This document shows positions 29,928 through 38,844 of a stretch of DNA of 64,000 nucleotides, one piece after another; position 1 is the first letter of the stretch; each line of letters begins with the position of its first letter. The translations under genes and the position numbers were made by a program. Source of the stretch: Dietzia psychralcaliphila (lineage in GTDB: Bacteria > Actinomycetota > Actinomycetes > Mycobacteriales > Mycobacteriaceae); assembly GCF_003096095.1 (NCBI RefSeq), contig NZ_CP015453.1:2232001-2296000 (forward strand), given 5' to 3'. The notes beneath the pieces are model-generated. The model searched no databases and was not told the origin of the DNA. It worked only from the letters and a program-made list of their open reading frames with translations.

Positions 29928-30800
29928 TCAGCGCGTCGCGCCTCCCCGCAACACCAGCCGGGAGAGCGAATCGAGCGCGAAGCCCAGGACGCCGATCACC
30001 AGGATCACCGCCATCACCTGGTCGTACGCGAGCTGGTCGCGGGCGTTGAGGATCTGGTAGCCCAGTCCCGAACGGACCCCGAGCATCTCGGCGGGGACGA
30101 GCACTATCCACGCGGTCCCCAGCGCGAGGCGGATTCCCCCGAGGATCGACGGGCGCACCGCGGGGATGACGACCCGGGTCAGGCGCTCCCACCCACTGGC
30201 ACCCATCGTGCGCGCCACGTCGAGGTAGCCGGGATCCATCGCCTGCACGCCGGCGGAGGTCGAGAGCATGATGGGCCAGATCGCGGCGGCGGCGACCAGG
30301 AAGATCACCGGCTCGTTGCCGATACCGAACACGGCCACCGCGACGGGCGCCCAGGACAGCGGGGAGATCATCCGCAGGAACTGCACCAGTGGCCCGGCGA
30401 CCGCCTCGGCCCGGCGGCGCAGCCCCAGCCACAGCCCGAGCGGGACGCCGAGGAGGGCGGCCACCGCGAGCCCGGCGACCAACCGGTAGAGACTCACCGC
30501 GGCGTCGGCGAACAGGACGCCGCGGTCGATGAGGTCGCCGAACCCGGACCAGGTGTCGATCGGCGACATCCCACCGATGACCGGGTCGTCGGTGACCCAT
30601 CCCGAGGTGAGCAGAGCCCAGACCACCAGGCCGAGCAGGAGTCCGATGAGTCCGGCGCCCCATCGGGCGAGCAACCCGGACCCGGCGGCGTCCGGGCCCC
30701 CGGGTGGGCGACGTCGCCCGGTGGCCGACCGGGCGACGTCCGCGCCGTCTGCGGCCGCCGGATCCGTTTCCGGGTCGGGGATCGGGTGGGTGTGCGTCAT
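29928..30800 (-). CDS. ABC transporter permease, NitT/TauT type
   Basis: 290 residues, about six membrane helices after a Pro/Gly/Asp-rich N-terminal tail of about 45 residues. Contains the EAA-loop variant ARTMGASGWERLTRVVIPAVRPSI (residues about 199-222), typical of nitrate/sulfonate/bicarbonate importers. It starts on the base after the stop of the binding-protein gene. Partner genes: ATPase at 31999, binding protein at 30801. Last gene of the five-gene operon. Confidence 0.88.
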   Translation of the reverse strand: MTHTHPIPDPETDPAAADGADVARSATGRRRPPGGPDAAGSGLLARWGAGLIGLLLGLVVWALLTSGWVTDDPVIGGMSPIDTWSGFGDLIDRGVLFADAAVSLYRLVAGLAVAALLGVPLGLWLGLRRRAEAVAGPLVQFLRMISPLSWAPVAVAVFGIGNEPVIFLVAAAAIWPIMLSTSAGVQAMDPGYLDVARTMGASGWERLTRVVIPAVRPSILGGIRLALGTAWIVLVPAEMLGVRSGLGYQILNARDQLAYDQVMAVILVIGVLGFALDSLSRLVLRGGATR

Positions 30801-31988
30801 CTAGATCAGCCGTTCGTGTCGGGTGAGAGAGGCTGGGAGACCGAGTGCGGCCGGCCCGCCGTGGCGGGCGATGGCAGCCCGGACGAACCGGTCGTCGACG
30901 AGGTCGGCGTGGACACCGGAAGGGTCCAGGCCGTCGAGGAAGCGGGTCTCGCCGTCGACGACCGTCTGCCGCATCTGCCGGACCAGTTCGGAGGTGAAGC
31001 TGGGGAACGGATAGGGGTGGAAGTCGATCCGCGGACGGTCGGGGCCGCCCTCCGGGTCCGGCACCGTTCCGGCCATGGCCACCTCGACGGCCTTGGGCGG
31101 CTGCGGTAGATAGCCCTTCCCGGACAGGATCGCGGCCGCGGCCGGACGGTCGGCCCGGATGTTCAGCTGCGCCGCCACCGCGGCGTCCACCAAGGCCTGG
31201 ACCGTGTCGGGACGACTGTCGATCAGGTCGCGGTGGACCACGGTGACGCAGCAGGCGTGGTCGCGCCAGACCTGGTCGAGCAGCATGTGGAGTTTCCCGA
31301 CGCCCTGGGCCACGGCCCCCGCGTTGAAGGGATCCGCGACGGTGAACGCCGAGATCGACCCGGTGGCCAGCGCGGGGATCATGTCGGAGGGACCCATGAC
31401 CACCAGTTCCACGGTTCCACCGGACCTGCTGGGAGACGTCCGTGCGACCGGGGTCAGGCCGTTGGCCCGCAGGACCCGTTGAAGGAGCATGTTGTGGATC
31501 GACCACCAGCCGGGGATCGCCACCTGGGTACCGGCGAGTTCGCCGATGTCCGTGATCTGGGGGGCGACCGTGATGGCACCGCCACCGGTGTGGTTCCAGC
31601 TCACCACGGTCACGTCCGCGCCGATGACGTGCCGCAGCTGGACCGCCGACGGCATGAGCAGGTGGATGAGGTCCACCTGGCGGGTGAGGAACGCCTCCAT
31701 GAGAGAGGACCACGAACGGAACAGCACGGGGCGTCCCACGAGGAGCTTCTGTTGTTCGTAGAGCCCGTCACCGTGCGCCACGAGCAACGGTGCGGCGTCG
31801 GTGATGGGCAGGTATCCGATCCGCAGTTCCTCGGTCGCCACGCCCCGAGGTGCGGTGGCGGCCGTCACCAGGGAACCGAGCGCGGTGGCTCCGCCCACGG
31901 CCCCGGCCCCGACGGCGAGGGCGCCTCCGGCGCGCAGGAGCGTTCGACGGTCGACTGTGAGGCGTGACGCCCCGGACTGATCTGCCAT
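30801..31988 (-). CDS. ABC transporter substrate-binding protein, NitT/TauT (SsuA-like) type
   Basis: 395 residues. Twin-arginine signal (DRRTLLRAGGALAV, residues 13-26) rather than a lipobox; export by Tat is likely. The mature part is a TauA/SsuA-like binding protein: LRIGYLPITDAAPLLVAHGDGLY, QVAIPGWWSIHN and GKGYLPQP. Ligand specificity cannot be read; related proteins take sulfonates, nitrate, pyrimidines or aromatics. ATG at 31988; an upstream extension lies in the ATPase gene and is rejected. Confidence 0.85.
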   Translation of the reverse strand: MADQSGASRLTVDRRTLLRAGGALAVGAGAVGGATALGSLVTAATAPRGVATEELRIGYLPITDAAPLLVAHGDGLYEQQKLLVGRPVLFRSWSSLMEAFLTRQVDLIHLLMPSAVQLRHVIGADVTVVSWNHTGGGAITVAPQITDIGELAGTQVAIPGWWSIHNMLLQRVLRANGLTPVARTSPSRSGGTVELVVMGPSDMIPALATGSISAFTVADPFNAGAVAQGVGKLHMLLDQVWRDHACCVTVVHRDLIDSRPDTVQALVDAAVAAQLNIRADRPAAAAILSGKGYLPQPPKAVEVAMAGTVPDPEGGPDRPRIDFHPYPFPSFTSELVRQMRQTVVDGETRFLDGLDPSGVHADLVDDRFVRAAIARHGGPAALGLPASLTRHERLI

Positions 31989-31998
31989 CGTCCGGGTG

Positions 31999-32748
31999 TC
32001 AGGCGGTCCGGTAGGAGGCCAGGATGCTCGCCCGGAGGTCCGGATCGGAGTCCGTGGTGCCGTGGGCCGGGTTGATCCAGTGGTCCTGGACCCGCCCCGT
32101 CGACCCGAGCAGGGCGATCCTCGACCCGACGACCAGTGCCTCGTCGACATCATGGGTCACCATCACCGTGGTCACACCGAGCTCGGCGGTCACACCCACG
32201 AGCCAGCGCTGAGACTCCGCGCGTGTGACGGGGTCGAGTGCGCTGAACGGCTCGTCGAGGAGGAGGATCTCCGGACGTGTCGCTGCCGCACGGACCACGG
32301 CGACACGCTGGGCCTGCCCTCCGGAGATCTGGTCCGTCCGGGCGTCCGCGAGTTCGGCGATCCCGAAATGCTCGAGCAACTCGTCCACGTGGGCGGTGTC
32401 GACGCGACCGCGCAGGGCACGGAAGCGTCCGCCCAGCGCGACGTTCTCCCGGACCGAGAGCCACGGGTAGAGCAGCGGCTTCTGGAACACGACCCCGTAG
32501 GAGTGTGCCCGCCCGTCGCCGCCGGCCTGCGATCCCAGGCGGAGTTCGCCTCCGGCCGGTTCCTCCAGCCCAGCGAGGAGCCGCAGGAGGGTGGACTTGC
32601 CGACCCCGGACGGACCCAACAGCACCAGGGACTCACCCTCGAGCACCGAGAGGTCGAGGTCGTCGAACAACAGCCGGCCACCGGGGAGTCGGTACCGCAG
32701 GCCCGTGACGCTGACCGTCACGGGACGCTCGAGGACACCGGCGGTCAC
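31999..32748 (-). CDS. ABC transporter ATPase, NitT/TauT (SsuB-like) type
   Basis: 249 residues. Walker A GPSGVGKST near residue 45, ISGGQAQRVAVVRA signature, Walker B EILLLDEPFSALD, H-loop VTHDVDEAL, and the C-terminus of the SsuB/TauB branch. GTG at 32748 overlaps the stop of the flavoprotein gene (GTGA). Confidence 0.9.
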   Translation of the reverse strand: MTAGVLERPVTVSVTGLRYRLPGGRLLFDDLDLSVLEGESLVLLGPSGVGKSTLLRLLAGLEEPAGGELRLGSQAGGDGRAHSYGVVFQKPLLYPWLSVRENVALGGRFRALRGRVDTAHVDELLEHFGIAELADARTDQISGGQAQRVAVVRAAATRPEILLLDEPFSALDPVTRAESQRWLVGVTAELGVTTVMVTHDVDEALVVGSRIALLGSTGRVQDHWINPAHGTTDSDPDLRASILASYRTA

Positions 32749-33863
32749 GTGGTCAGCCCCAGCCTGTCGAGTTCCCACCGCAGCTGGGACTGCGACGGCG
32801 ACTGGACGGGGAGGAACGCGGCCTCACGCATGCGACGGTTGGCGGGTGCGCCCTGTGCGTATCCCATGCCACCGCAGAGGATGGCCTCGAGACGCGTGGC
32901 GGCCGGGGCGATCTCCGCCCCGTCCAGGCGCAGCAGGAGGAGGTCGACGAGAGCGCCCTCTCCCGGCCGCGCCGCCAGACGGTGCAATTCCGAGTGCATG
33001 TGTTCGTGGCGTGCCGCCAGGGCGGAGTGTTCGTCAGCGGAGAACGCACCGAGTCCCTCGAGGCGGCCCTCGGCCTCCGTCACGGAGCGCGCCGCGACCC
33101 CCGAACAGAACGCGGCCTGGAGGACGAGGAACTGCGGACGCACGCCGGACAGGAAGTCGGCCAGATCCTCCCCGAGGACCTGCTCGTCGGGGACGACGAC
33201 GCCGTCGAGACCGATCATGGTGGAGGCCGTGGCGTTGAGTGCCAGGAGGTCCGGGGCGTTCCGGATGTCCACACCGGGCGCCGACGCCTCGAAGGCCAGG
33301 ACCAGACTCCGCCCGTCCTCCGTGTTGGCCGCGAGGACGATCGTGCTGTCCACGTAGACGTTGGACGCCCACGCTATGGGTCCGTCGATCCGGTACCCGC
33401 CGTCGACCGGCGCGGCCGTGATCGGGACCCTGCCCAGGCCGACCGCCTGGCGCTGGGCCGCCGCCATGCCGGTCACCCCGGGCCGCTCGCCCGAGGCGAC
33501 GGCACGGTAGGTCCGCTCGGCGGCGTCCGACCGGTCCGCCGCGTGTCGGAGGTAGGCGGCGGTCATGCGCTGCGCCCACGCACCGAAGGCCACGGCCAGA
33601 CTCTCGGTCGCCACGGCCTCGATGATCGTGGCGGCGACGGCGACCGGGGTGCGGTCGACGTCGAAGAGACCGAGATCGGCGAGTGCGGAGATGTCCTGCC
33701 GCAGGTCCGCGTCCCCGCGGTCCAGGGCGGACGCCCGGGCGGCGACCGAATCGACCACCGCGACGAGCGCCGAGGGGTCGACAGTGCCGAGGTCCCCGGC
33801 GGTGAGCCGGGCCCGCGGGGCTCCGAGGTCAGGGATGAGAGTGCCGGCCGTGGACCCGCTCAT
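32745..33863 (-). CDS. Acyl-CoA dehydrogenase-fold flavoprotein (DszC/SfnB-like)
   Basis: 372 residues. N-terminal, middle and C-terminal domains of the acyl-CoA dehydrogenase superfamily are recognisable (DLGLFDVDRTPV, the ASNVYVDSTIVLAAN middle strands, CGGMGYAQGAP near the C-terminus). No clear catalytic glutamate of true dehydrogenases is visible. The fold is also used by flavin-dependent monooxygenases such as DszC and SfnB-type enzymes, and the location inside an ABC-import operon fits an enzyme acting on the imported compound. Substrate unknown; sulfur-compound oxidation is my inference. Confidence 0.75.
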   Translation of the reverse strand: MSGSTAGTLIPDLGAPRARLTAGDLGTVDPSALVAVVDSVAARASALDRGDADLRQDISALADLGLFDVDRTPVAVAATIIEAVATESLAVAFGAWAQRMTAAYLRHAADRSDAAERTYRAVASGERPGVTGMAAAQRQAVGLGRVPITAAPVDGGYRIDGPIAWASNVYVDSTIVLAANTEDGRSLVLAFEASAPGVDIRNAPDLLALNATASTMIGLDGVVVPDEQVLGEDLADFLSGVRPQFLVLQAAFCSGVAARSVTEAEGRLEGLGAFSADEHSALAARHEHMHSELHRLAARPGEGALVDLLLLRLDGAEIAPAATRLEAILCGGMGYAQGAPANRRMREAAFLPVQSPSQSQLRWELDRLGLTT

Positions 33864-34402
33864 GCGAGCTCGTGCAGACGCGAGATGGGGGTGGAGACGA
33901 TCTCACGCGCCCTGACGACGGCATCCGTGTCGGGTGCGTTGTAGAAGCACAGGCACTTGTCCGTGTCCTCGCGGACGTAGGTGCGCAGGAAGGAGACCTC
34001 GGGGATCTCGGCGTACTTGGGGGACTTCTCCTTCTTGCGTGTGAGGTAGGTGTCCATGTCGATCTCGGCGGGGATGTCCCACTCCACCAGGTAGCCGGCC
34101 TCGGGGCGGGCGGCCTTGATGGTCTCCAGATCGGTTCCCACCAGCCGGACCTGGGCGGGCTCGGTGACCTCGGCGGCGCCGATCGCGGACGCGTCCAGCG
34201 CGGGGGCCTCGGTGGCGCAGGCGCCGTCCGGGCCGTCGGCGAGCTCGACGATGGTGAACACGCGCGCGGCACCCTTGGTGATCTGCGTCTCGATGATCTC
34301 GGCACCGGACTCGGTGAGCGCACCGGCGATCGCGTCGATGAGCCCCGAGGGGTCGGCCTGCTGCTCCTGGGAGGGGGTGGTCTCGTATAGGAAGAGAGTC
34401 AT
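33860..34402 (-). CDS. DUF4242 (SCO4226-like) protein
   Basis: 180 residues. The C-terminal DUF4242 segment (about 105-170) has YLVEWDIPAEIDMDTYLTRK, PEVSFLRTYV, and CLCFYNAPDTDAVVRARE. The family includes a Streptomyces nickel-binding ferredoxin-like protein, SCO4226; here a longer N-terminal domain precedes it. Two cysteines in KCLCFY are candidate ligands. Its stop overlaps the ATG of the flavoprotein gene (ATGA), so it heads the operon. GGAAAGGA lies eight bases before the ATG. Confidence 0.78.
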   Translation of the reverse strand: MTLFLYETTPSQEQQADPSGLIDAIAGALTESGAEIIETQITKGAARVFTIVELADGPDGACATEAPALDASAIGAAEVTEPAQVRLVGTDLETIKAARPEAGYLVEWDIPAEIDMDTYLTRKKEKSPKYAEIPEVSFLRTYVREDTDKCLCFYNAPDTDAVVRAREIVSTPISRLHELA

Positions 34403-34435
34403 TGAGGGTCCTTTCCGGGACGTGTCGATGTGCGT

Positions 34436-34465
34436 ACGTTAGGGCAGAACAGACCGATCTGTCTA
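34436..34465 (-). promoter_or_regulatory. Promoter of the DUF4242-flavoprotein-ABC operon
   Basis: Minus strand: -35 TAGACA (34460-34465), 18-base spacer, -10 TAACGT (34436-34441). The palindrome at 34451-34464 covers the -35 element and half of the spacer. The transcription start would be about 27 bases before the ATG at 34402. Confidence 0.6.
34451..34464. promoter_or_regulatory. TetR-like operator palindrome
   Basis: AGACCGATCTGTCT: AGAC-NGATCN-GTCT arms around a GATC centre, one mismatched pair. Overlaps the -35 region of the DUF4242 operon promoter; a bound repressor would block RNA polymerase. No TetR gene is adjacent. Confidence 0.5.
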
Positions 34466-34552
34466 TTTATTCCCCCGCCCCCGCACCCCCTCTCCGGAAG
34501 GCAGGGTTGTGAACACCGGGCCAACGAGATCGCGGCAATCCCGGCCCGCCAC

Positions 34553-34564
34553 TACAGTCGTGTC
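34553..34564 (+). promoter_or_regulatory. -10 box of a leaderless transcript
   Basis: TACAGT at 34553-34558, six bases before the ATG at 34565; no ribosome site. Confidence 0.6.
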
Positions 34565-35251
34565 ATGCGCACCGTCCTCCACAGCAAGCTCGACGAGTTC
34601 TCCGACCAACTGGTCCGGTTCTGCGAGATGAACACCCGACTCCTCGATCTCGCCAGTGTGGCGCTCATCGAGGGGGACGAGGTCGCCGCCACCGAGGTGA
34701 TCGACGGCGCGGCGGAGGTCGGGGATCTGCGTGAGGCCAGCGAGCAGCACGCGTTCGACCTGCTGTTGCTCGAGGCCCCCGTGGCCCGCGACCTGCGTCA
34801 GGTGGTCTCCGGCATCTACATCGTCGAGCACTTCACCCGGATGGCCGCCCTCACCGGACACATCGCGCGCGTGGCCCGCCGCCGGCACCCCAACCCCGTC
34901 ATCCCCGAGCCCGTGGTCCCGGTGATCCGCGAGCTCGCGGAGAAGGACTCGGCCATGGCCAGGAATCTCGGGCTGTTGCTCCCCAACCAGGACGTCCGCC
35001 TCGCACTCTCACTCGACTCGGAGGACGACGCCGTGGACTCCCTCCACGCCGACCTCATGAGGCAGATCTCAGCCCAGGACTGGCCACACGGTTCGGTCGC
35101 GGCTGTGGACCTGGCCCTGCTCGCCCGCTACTACGAGCGATTCGCCGACCACACGGTCAGCATCGCCAACCGCATCGTCTACCTCGCCACCGGGGAGAGG
35201 CCCGAGGGCGGCTCGCTCTCCCACCTCGACGACGGCACCGTCCTCGACTGA
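34565..35251 (+). CDS. PhoU-like phosphate signalling protein
   Basis: 228 residues with two PhoU repeats (helical bundles) each carrying the RxYxRxxDH-type metal motif; the second is RYYERFADHTVSIANRI near residue 190, and the first around IVEHFTRMAALTGHIA. PhoU proteins restrain the Pst phosphate transporter and PhoR-type histidine kinases when phosphate is plentiful. No pst or phoR gene is in the window, so this is an isolated PhoU copy. Leaderless start. Confidence 0.88.
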   Translation: MRTVLHSKLDEFSDQLVRFCEMNTRLLDLASVALIEGDEVAATEVIDGAAEVGDLREASEQHAFDLLLLEAPVARDLRQVVSGIYIVEHFTRMAALTGHIARVARRRHPNPVIPEPVVPVIRELAEKDSAMARNLGLLLPNQDVRLALSLDSEDDAVDSLHADLMRQISAQDWPHGSVAAVDLALLARYYERFADHTVSIANRIVYLATGERPEGGSLSHLDDGTVLD

Positions 35252-35253
35252 AC

Positions 35254-35287
35254 CGGCCCCGGGTTCGGCGGAGCGCCCCGGGGGCCG
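35254..35287. terminator. Candidate hairpin terminator after phoU-like gene
   Basis: CGGCCCC at 35254-35260 pairs with GGGGCCG at 35281-35287, with a further GGG/CCC inner pairing. No U tract. Confidence 0.45.
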
Positions 35288-35375
35288 TGATACCCGGGGG
35301 CGGTGATACCCCGGCGGAGACCCGCCCGACGGGGATATCCTCGTCAGAACAGCTCTCCGACGTCAGGAGCCCGCC

Positions 35376-35771
35376 GTGTCCCGCCCGATCCACTTCGAGA
35401 TCCACGCCTCCGACCCGGCCCGGGCGTGTGAGTTCTACGCGGCCGTCTTCGGGTGGAGCTACCAGGACTGGAGCGACTTCGCCGGCTCACCGTACTTCGG
35501 CGTCACGTCCGGTCCAGAAGACGAACCGGGCATCAACGGCGCGATCATGCAGCGCCACGGTGACGGTCCTTCGCCGGGCTCGCCCGTTATCGGCGCAGTC
35601 CTCACGATGGGTTGCGGGGACTTCGACGCCACCGCCCGCACGATCCTGGACGCCGGTGGGACCGTGGCACTGGACAAGCACGCCCTGCCGGGAATGGCGT
35701 GGCAGGGCTACTTCCTCGACACCGAGGGCAACGTGTTCGGTATCCACCAGCCCGACCCCGACGCGAAGTAG
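35376..35771 (+). CDS. VOC-family (glyoxalase-like) protein
   Basis: 131 residues. Begins MSRPIHFEIHASDPARACEFYAAVF, a single VOC domain with the GWSYQDW and GMAWQGYFLDTEGNVFGIHQ segments. Some relatives are dioxygenase-like or glyoxalase-like; substrate unknown. The GTG at 35376 has AGGAG eight bases upstream, and a TATCCT -10 box sits at 35336-35341. Confidence 0.85.
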   Translation: MSRPIHFEIHASDPARACEFYAAVFGWSYQDWSDFAGSPYFGVTSGPEDEPGINGAIMQRHGDGPSPGSPVIGAVLTMGCGDFDATARTILDAGGTVALDKHALPGMAWQGYFLDTEGNVFGIHQPDPDAK

Positions 35772-35776
35772 GGCGA

Positions 35777-35810
35777 ACGCATGACCCGGGCGTGAGCCCG
35801 GATCATGCGT
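35777..35810. terminator. Bidirectional hairpin terminator
   Basis: ACGCATGA pairs with TCATGCGT (8 base pairs), then after one mismatch CCGGGC pairs with GCCCGG; loop GTGA. Lies between the convergent VOC and ilvD genes. Confidence 0.8.
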
Positions 35811-35855
35811 CGGTGGCCGTACCCTCCGTCGCGTGCCACCTGCTGCCGCCGGGCC

Positions 35856-37580
35856 TCACCGGCAGATCGCGCCTGTCGAGGCCGACTGCACGAGCTTGGA
35901 GTACTTGGCCAGGACACCGCGGGTGTAGCGGGGCGGGAGCGGCTCCCACCCGGCGCGACGCGCCTCCAACTCAGCCTCGTCGACCAGGAGGTCGAGCGTC
36001 CCGTCGGAGACGTCCAGGCGGATGCGGTCGCCGTCGCGGACCAGCGCGATCGGGCCGCCGTCCACCGCCTCGGGAGCGATGTGGCCGACACACAGGCCGG
36101 TGGTACCACCGGAGAACCGCCCGTCCGTCATCAGCAGCACGTCCTTTCCGAGGCCGGCTCCCTTGATGGCGCCGGTGATCGCGAGCATCTCGCGCATGCC
36201 CGGACCGCCCTTGGGCCCCTCGTAGCGGATCACCACGACGTCCCCGGAGGTGATCGTGCCGTCCTCCAGGGCGTCCATCGCGGAACGCTCCCGCTCGAAC
36301 ACGCGGGCCGTGCCCTCGAAGACATCGGAGTCGAAGCCGGCGGACTTGACCACGGCGCCCTCAGGGGCGAGTGAACCGTGCAGGATCGTGATGCCTCCGG
36401 TCGGGTGGATCGGCTGGTCCATCGCACGCAGCACCAGCCCGTCCGGGTCCGGCGGGGCGATGTCCGCGAGGTTCTCGGCGACGGTGCGTCCGGTGACGGT
36501 GAGGCAGTCGCCGTGTAGCAGCCCCGCATCGAACAGTGCCCTCATGACCACCGGCACACCGCCGATCCGGTCGACGTCCGTCATCACGTGCGCGCCGAAC
36601 GGCTTGACGTCCGCGAGGTGCGGCACCTTCGCACCGATACGGGCGAAGTCGTCGAGGGTGAGCTCGACCTCCGCCTCGCTGGCGATCGCGAGCAGGTGCA
36701 GGACGGCGTTGGTCGATCCACCGAAGGCCATGACCACGGCGATGGCGTTCTCGAACGCCTCCTTGGTCATGATGTCCCGGGCGGTGATCCCACGACGCAA
36801 CAACTCGACCACGGCCTCACCGCTCGCCTTGGCGTAGTCGTCGCGCCGACGATCCGGGGCCGGCGGGGACGCGCTTCCCGGGAGCGACATCCCCAGGGCC
36901 TCGGCGGCGCTCGCCATGGTGTTGGCGGTGTACATGCCACCGCACGCACCCTCGCCCGGACAGATGGCGCGCTCGATGGTGTCGACGTCCTCGCGGCTCA
37001 TCAGACCGCGCGAGCACGCCCCGACGGCCTCGAACGCGTCGATGATGGTGACCTGCTTCTCCGTGCCGTCGGAGAGCGTCGCGAAGCCGGGCAACGTGGA
37101 ACCCGCGTAGAGGAAGACGCCGGCCAGGTCGAGGCGCGCGGCGGCCATGAGCATCCCCGGCAGCGACTTGTCACAGCCGGCGAGCAGCACCGAGCCGTCG
37201 AGCCGCTCGGCGCTCATCACCGTCTCCACACTGTCGGCGATCACCTCGCGGGACACGAGGGAGAAGTGCATGCCCTCGTGCCCCATCGAGATTCCGTCGG
37301 ACACCGAGATGGTGCCGAACTCGAGCGGGTACCCGCCGCCGGAGTGCACGCCCTCTTTGACCGCCTTGGCCAGGCGGTCGAGAGAGAGATTGCACGGGGT
37401 GATCTCGTTCCACGAGGAGGCGACGCCGATCTGGGGCTTGACCCAGTCGTCGTCCCCCATCCCGACCGCGCGGAGCATGCCCCGCGCGGCGGTCTTCTCG
37501 AGGCCGTCGGTGACGTCCCGGCTGCGGGGCTTGATGTCGACACCGTCGCGGGTGCCCGTGTGATCCGTCTTCTGCGTCAT
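35856..37580 (-). CDS. ilvD: Dihydroxy-acid dehydratase
   Basis: Third enzyme of valine/isoleucine biosynthesis; dehydrates 2,3-dihydroxy acids with an iron-sulfur cluster. 574 residues, as usual. Motifs: GCDKSLPGM near residue 130, [16 protein letters not shown] near 200, [11 protein letters not shown] near 290, and the [19 protein letters not shown] signature near 490. Stands alone, no other ilv genes near. Convergent with the VOC gene. Confidence 0.96.
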   Translation of the reverse strand: MTQKTDHTGTRDGVDIKPRSRDVTDGLEKTAARGMLRAVGMGDDDWVKPQIGVASSWNEITPCNLSLDRLAKAVKEGVHSGGGYPLEFGTISVSDGISMGHEGMHFSLVSREVIADSVETVMSAERLDGSVLLAGCDKSLPGMLMAAARLDLAGVFLYAGSTLPGFATLSDGTEKQVTIIDAFEAVGACSRGLMSREDVDTIERAICPGEGACGGMYTANTMASAAEALGMSLPGSASPPAPDRRRDDYAKASGEAVVELLRRGITARDIMTKEAFENAIAVVMAFGGSTNAVLHLLAIASEAEVELTLDDFARIGAKVPHLADVKPFGAHVMTDVDRIGGVPVVMRALFDAGLLHGDCLTVTGRTVAENLADIAPPDPDGLVLRAMDQPIHPTGGITILHGSLAPEGAVVKSAGFDSDVFEGTARVFERERSAMDALEDGTITSGDVVVIRYEGPKGGPGMREMLAITGAIKGAGLGKDVLLMTDGRFSGGTTGLCVGHIAPEAVDGGPIALVRDGDRIRLDVSDGTLDLLVDEAELEARRAGWEPLPPRYTRGVLAKYSKLVQSASTGAICR

Positions 37581-37630
37581 ACCGCCACACTAGGCGGTGG
37601 ACGGTGGCGGGCCACAGGAGAGGCGACGGG

Positions 37631-38773
37631 TCAGACCGGGGTCAGCTCGAGCAGGCGACCCCCCGGGCCGTCCTCGAGTACCCAGATCGCCCCGTCGGGG
37701 GCCTCGGCGAGCGCGCGGACCCGCTCACCCATGTCCCATTCCTGCACGACGGTCGCGGTCTCGTCCCGAAGTTCCACGCGCACCAACGACTGCCCGGACA
37801 GCCCGCCCACGAGCGCGCTGCCGCTCCAGCCGTCGAAGCGGTCCCCGCCGTAGATCAGGAGGCTCCCGGGAGAGATCGCGGGCACCCAGTAGGCAGCGGG
37901 TGGGACGAATCCGTCACCGTCCCGGTGCTCCGGGATGTCCCTGCCGTCGTAGTGCCGTCCCATCGAGGCCGCGGGCCACCCGTAGTTCCCGCCCTCGGAG
38001 AGCAAGTTGAGCTCGTCGCCGTGGCGAGGCCCCATCTCGGACACCCAGATCCGGCCCTGTGAGTCCTCCGCGATACCCAGGGGGTTGCGGTGGCCGATGG
38101 TCCACAGCTCCGCGGCGGCGCCGTCGTCTCCGGCCCACGGGTTTCCGGGCGCCGGGTCCCCGTCCGGGGTCAGGCGCACGACCCCGCCCAGGTTGCTGGA
38201 GGTGTCCTGGGCAGGGGTCTGCTCCTGGCGGTCGCCCGACGTCACGAAGAGATGGTCGTCGCGGACGAGCAGTCTCAGGGCGAAGTGTCCGTTTCCCGCG
38301 GCGGGGTCCTGCTCCCAGATCACCTCGAGGTCCGTCAGCTCGGCGCGGTCCGCGTCGAGGGTCCCGCGACCCACCACGCCCTGAGCGCCCTCGGGATGGT
38401 CGCGCACCCAACTGAGGTAGACCGAGCCGTCGTCGGCGTAGGTGGCGCCCGGGGCCACGTCGTGCAGACCGCCCTGGCCGCCGTCGTCGACGGGCGGCAC
38501 CCCGGCGACCTCGACGACGTCACCGGAGGCCTGGTCGCGCAGCAGTAGCTCGCCTCCACGCTGTGAGATGAGCAGGTGCTCGGAACCCGGGAGGAAGGTC
38601 ATCGCCCACCCCTCGTCGAACTCACCGTGCTCCGTCACGCGGAAGTCCTCGGAGGTGGCCGCGGTGGACGGCGCCTGACCTGCCCGGTCGTCGGGGTCGA
38701 CCGAGGCGGTTCCGCCGGTGCACCCGGTCAGGGCGAGGGCCGCTGCCGCTACCGGGACCAGGAGTCGTCGCAT
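37631..38773 (-). CDS. PQQ-dependent sugar dehydrogenase-family lipoprotein
   Basis: 380 residues. Lipoprotein signal peptide (LALTGCTGG, Cys near residue 18), then a six-bladed beta-propeller of the soluble glucose dehydrogenase/aldose sugar dehydrogenase type: EGWAMTFLPGSEHLLI, RHGDELNLLSEGGNYGWP and the catalytic-site motif GGQGGLHDVA (the conserved Gly-Gly-His). Family enzymes oxidise sugars extracytoplasmically with PQQ. No PQQ synthesis genes are here, so the cofactor must come from elsewhere, or the domain has another role. Leaderless start. Confidence 0.85.
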   Translation of the reverse strand: MRRLLVPVAAAALALTGCTGGTASVDPDDRAGQAPSTAATSEDFRVTEHGEFDEGWAMTFLPGSEHLLISQRGGELLLRDQASGDVVEVAGVPPVDDGGQGGLHDVAPGATYADDGSVYLSWVRDHPEGAQGVVGRGTLDADRAELTDLEVIWEQDPAAGNGHFALRLLVRDDHLFVTSGDRQEQTPAQDTSSNLGGVVRLTPDGDPAPGNPWAGDDGAAAELWTIGHRNPLGIAEDSQGRIWVSEMGPRHGDELNLLSEGGNYGWPAASMGRHYDGRDIPEHRDGDGFVPPAAYWVPAISPGSLLIYGGDRFDGWSGSALVGGLSGQSLVRVELRDETATVVQEWDMGERVRALAEAPDGAIWVLEDGPGGRLLELTPV

Positions 38774-38785
38774 GTCCTCACGGTA
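38774..38785 (-). promoter_or_regulatory. -10 box of a leaderless transcript
   Basis: Minus-strand TACCGT at 38780-38785, six bases (GAGGAC) before the ATG at 38773. GAGGAC could also act as a ribosome site. Confidence 0.5.
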
Positions 38786-38844
38786 TCCGCTCCGCGGCCG
38801 GCTCGACGCCGGGCCGGGACCCCGCGGGCGACCCGGCGCGTCCG

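Noticed and set aside
35285-35325. Duplicated GGTGATACCC as a regulatory repeat
   Set aside because: Only about 10 bases and embedded in a GC-rich hairpin region; too weak to call.
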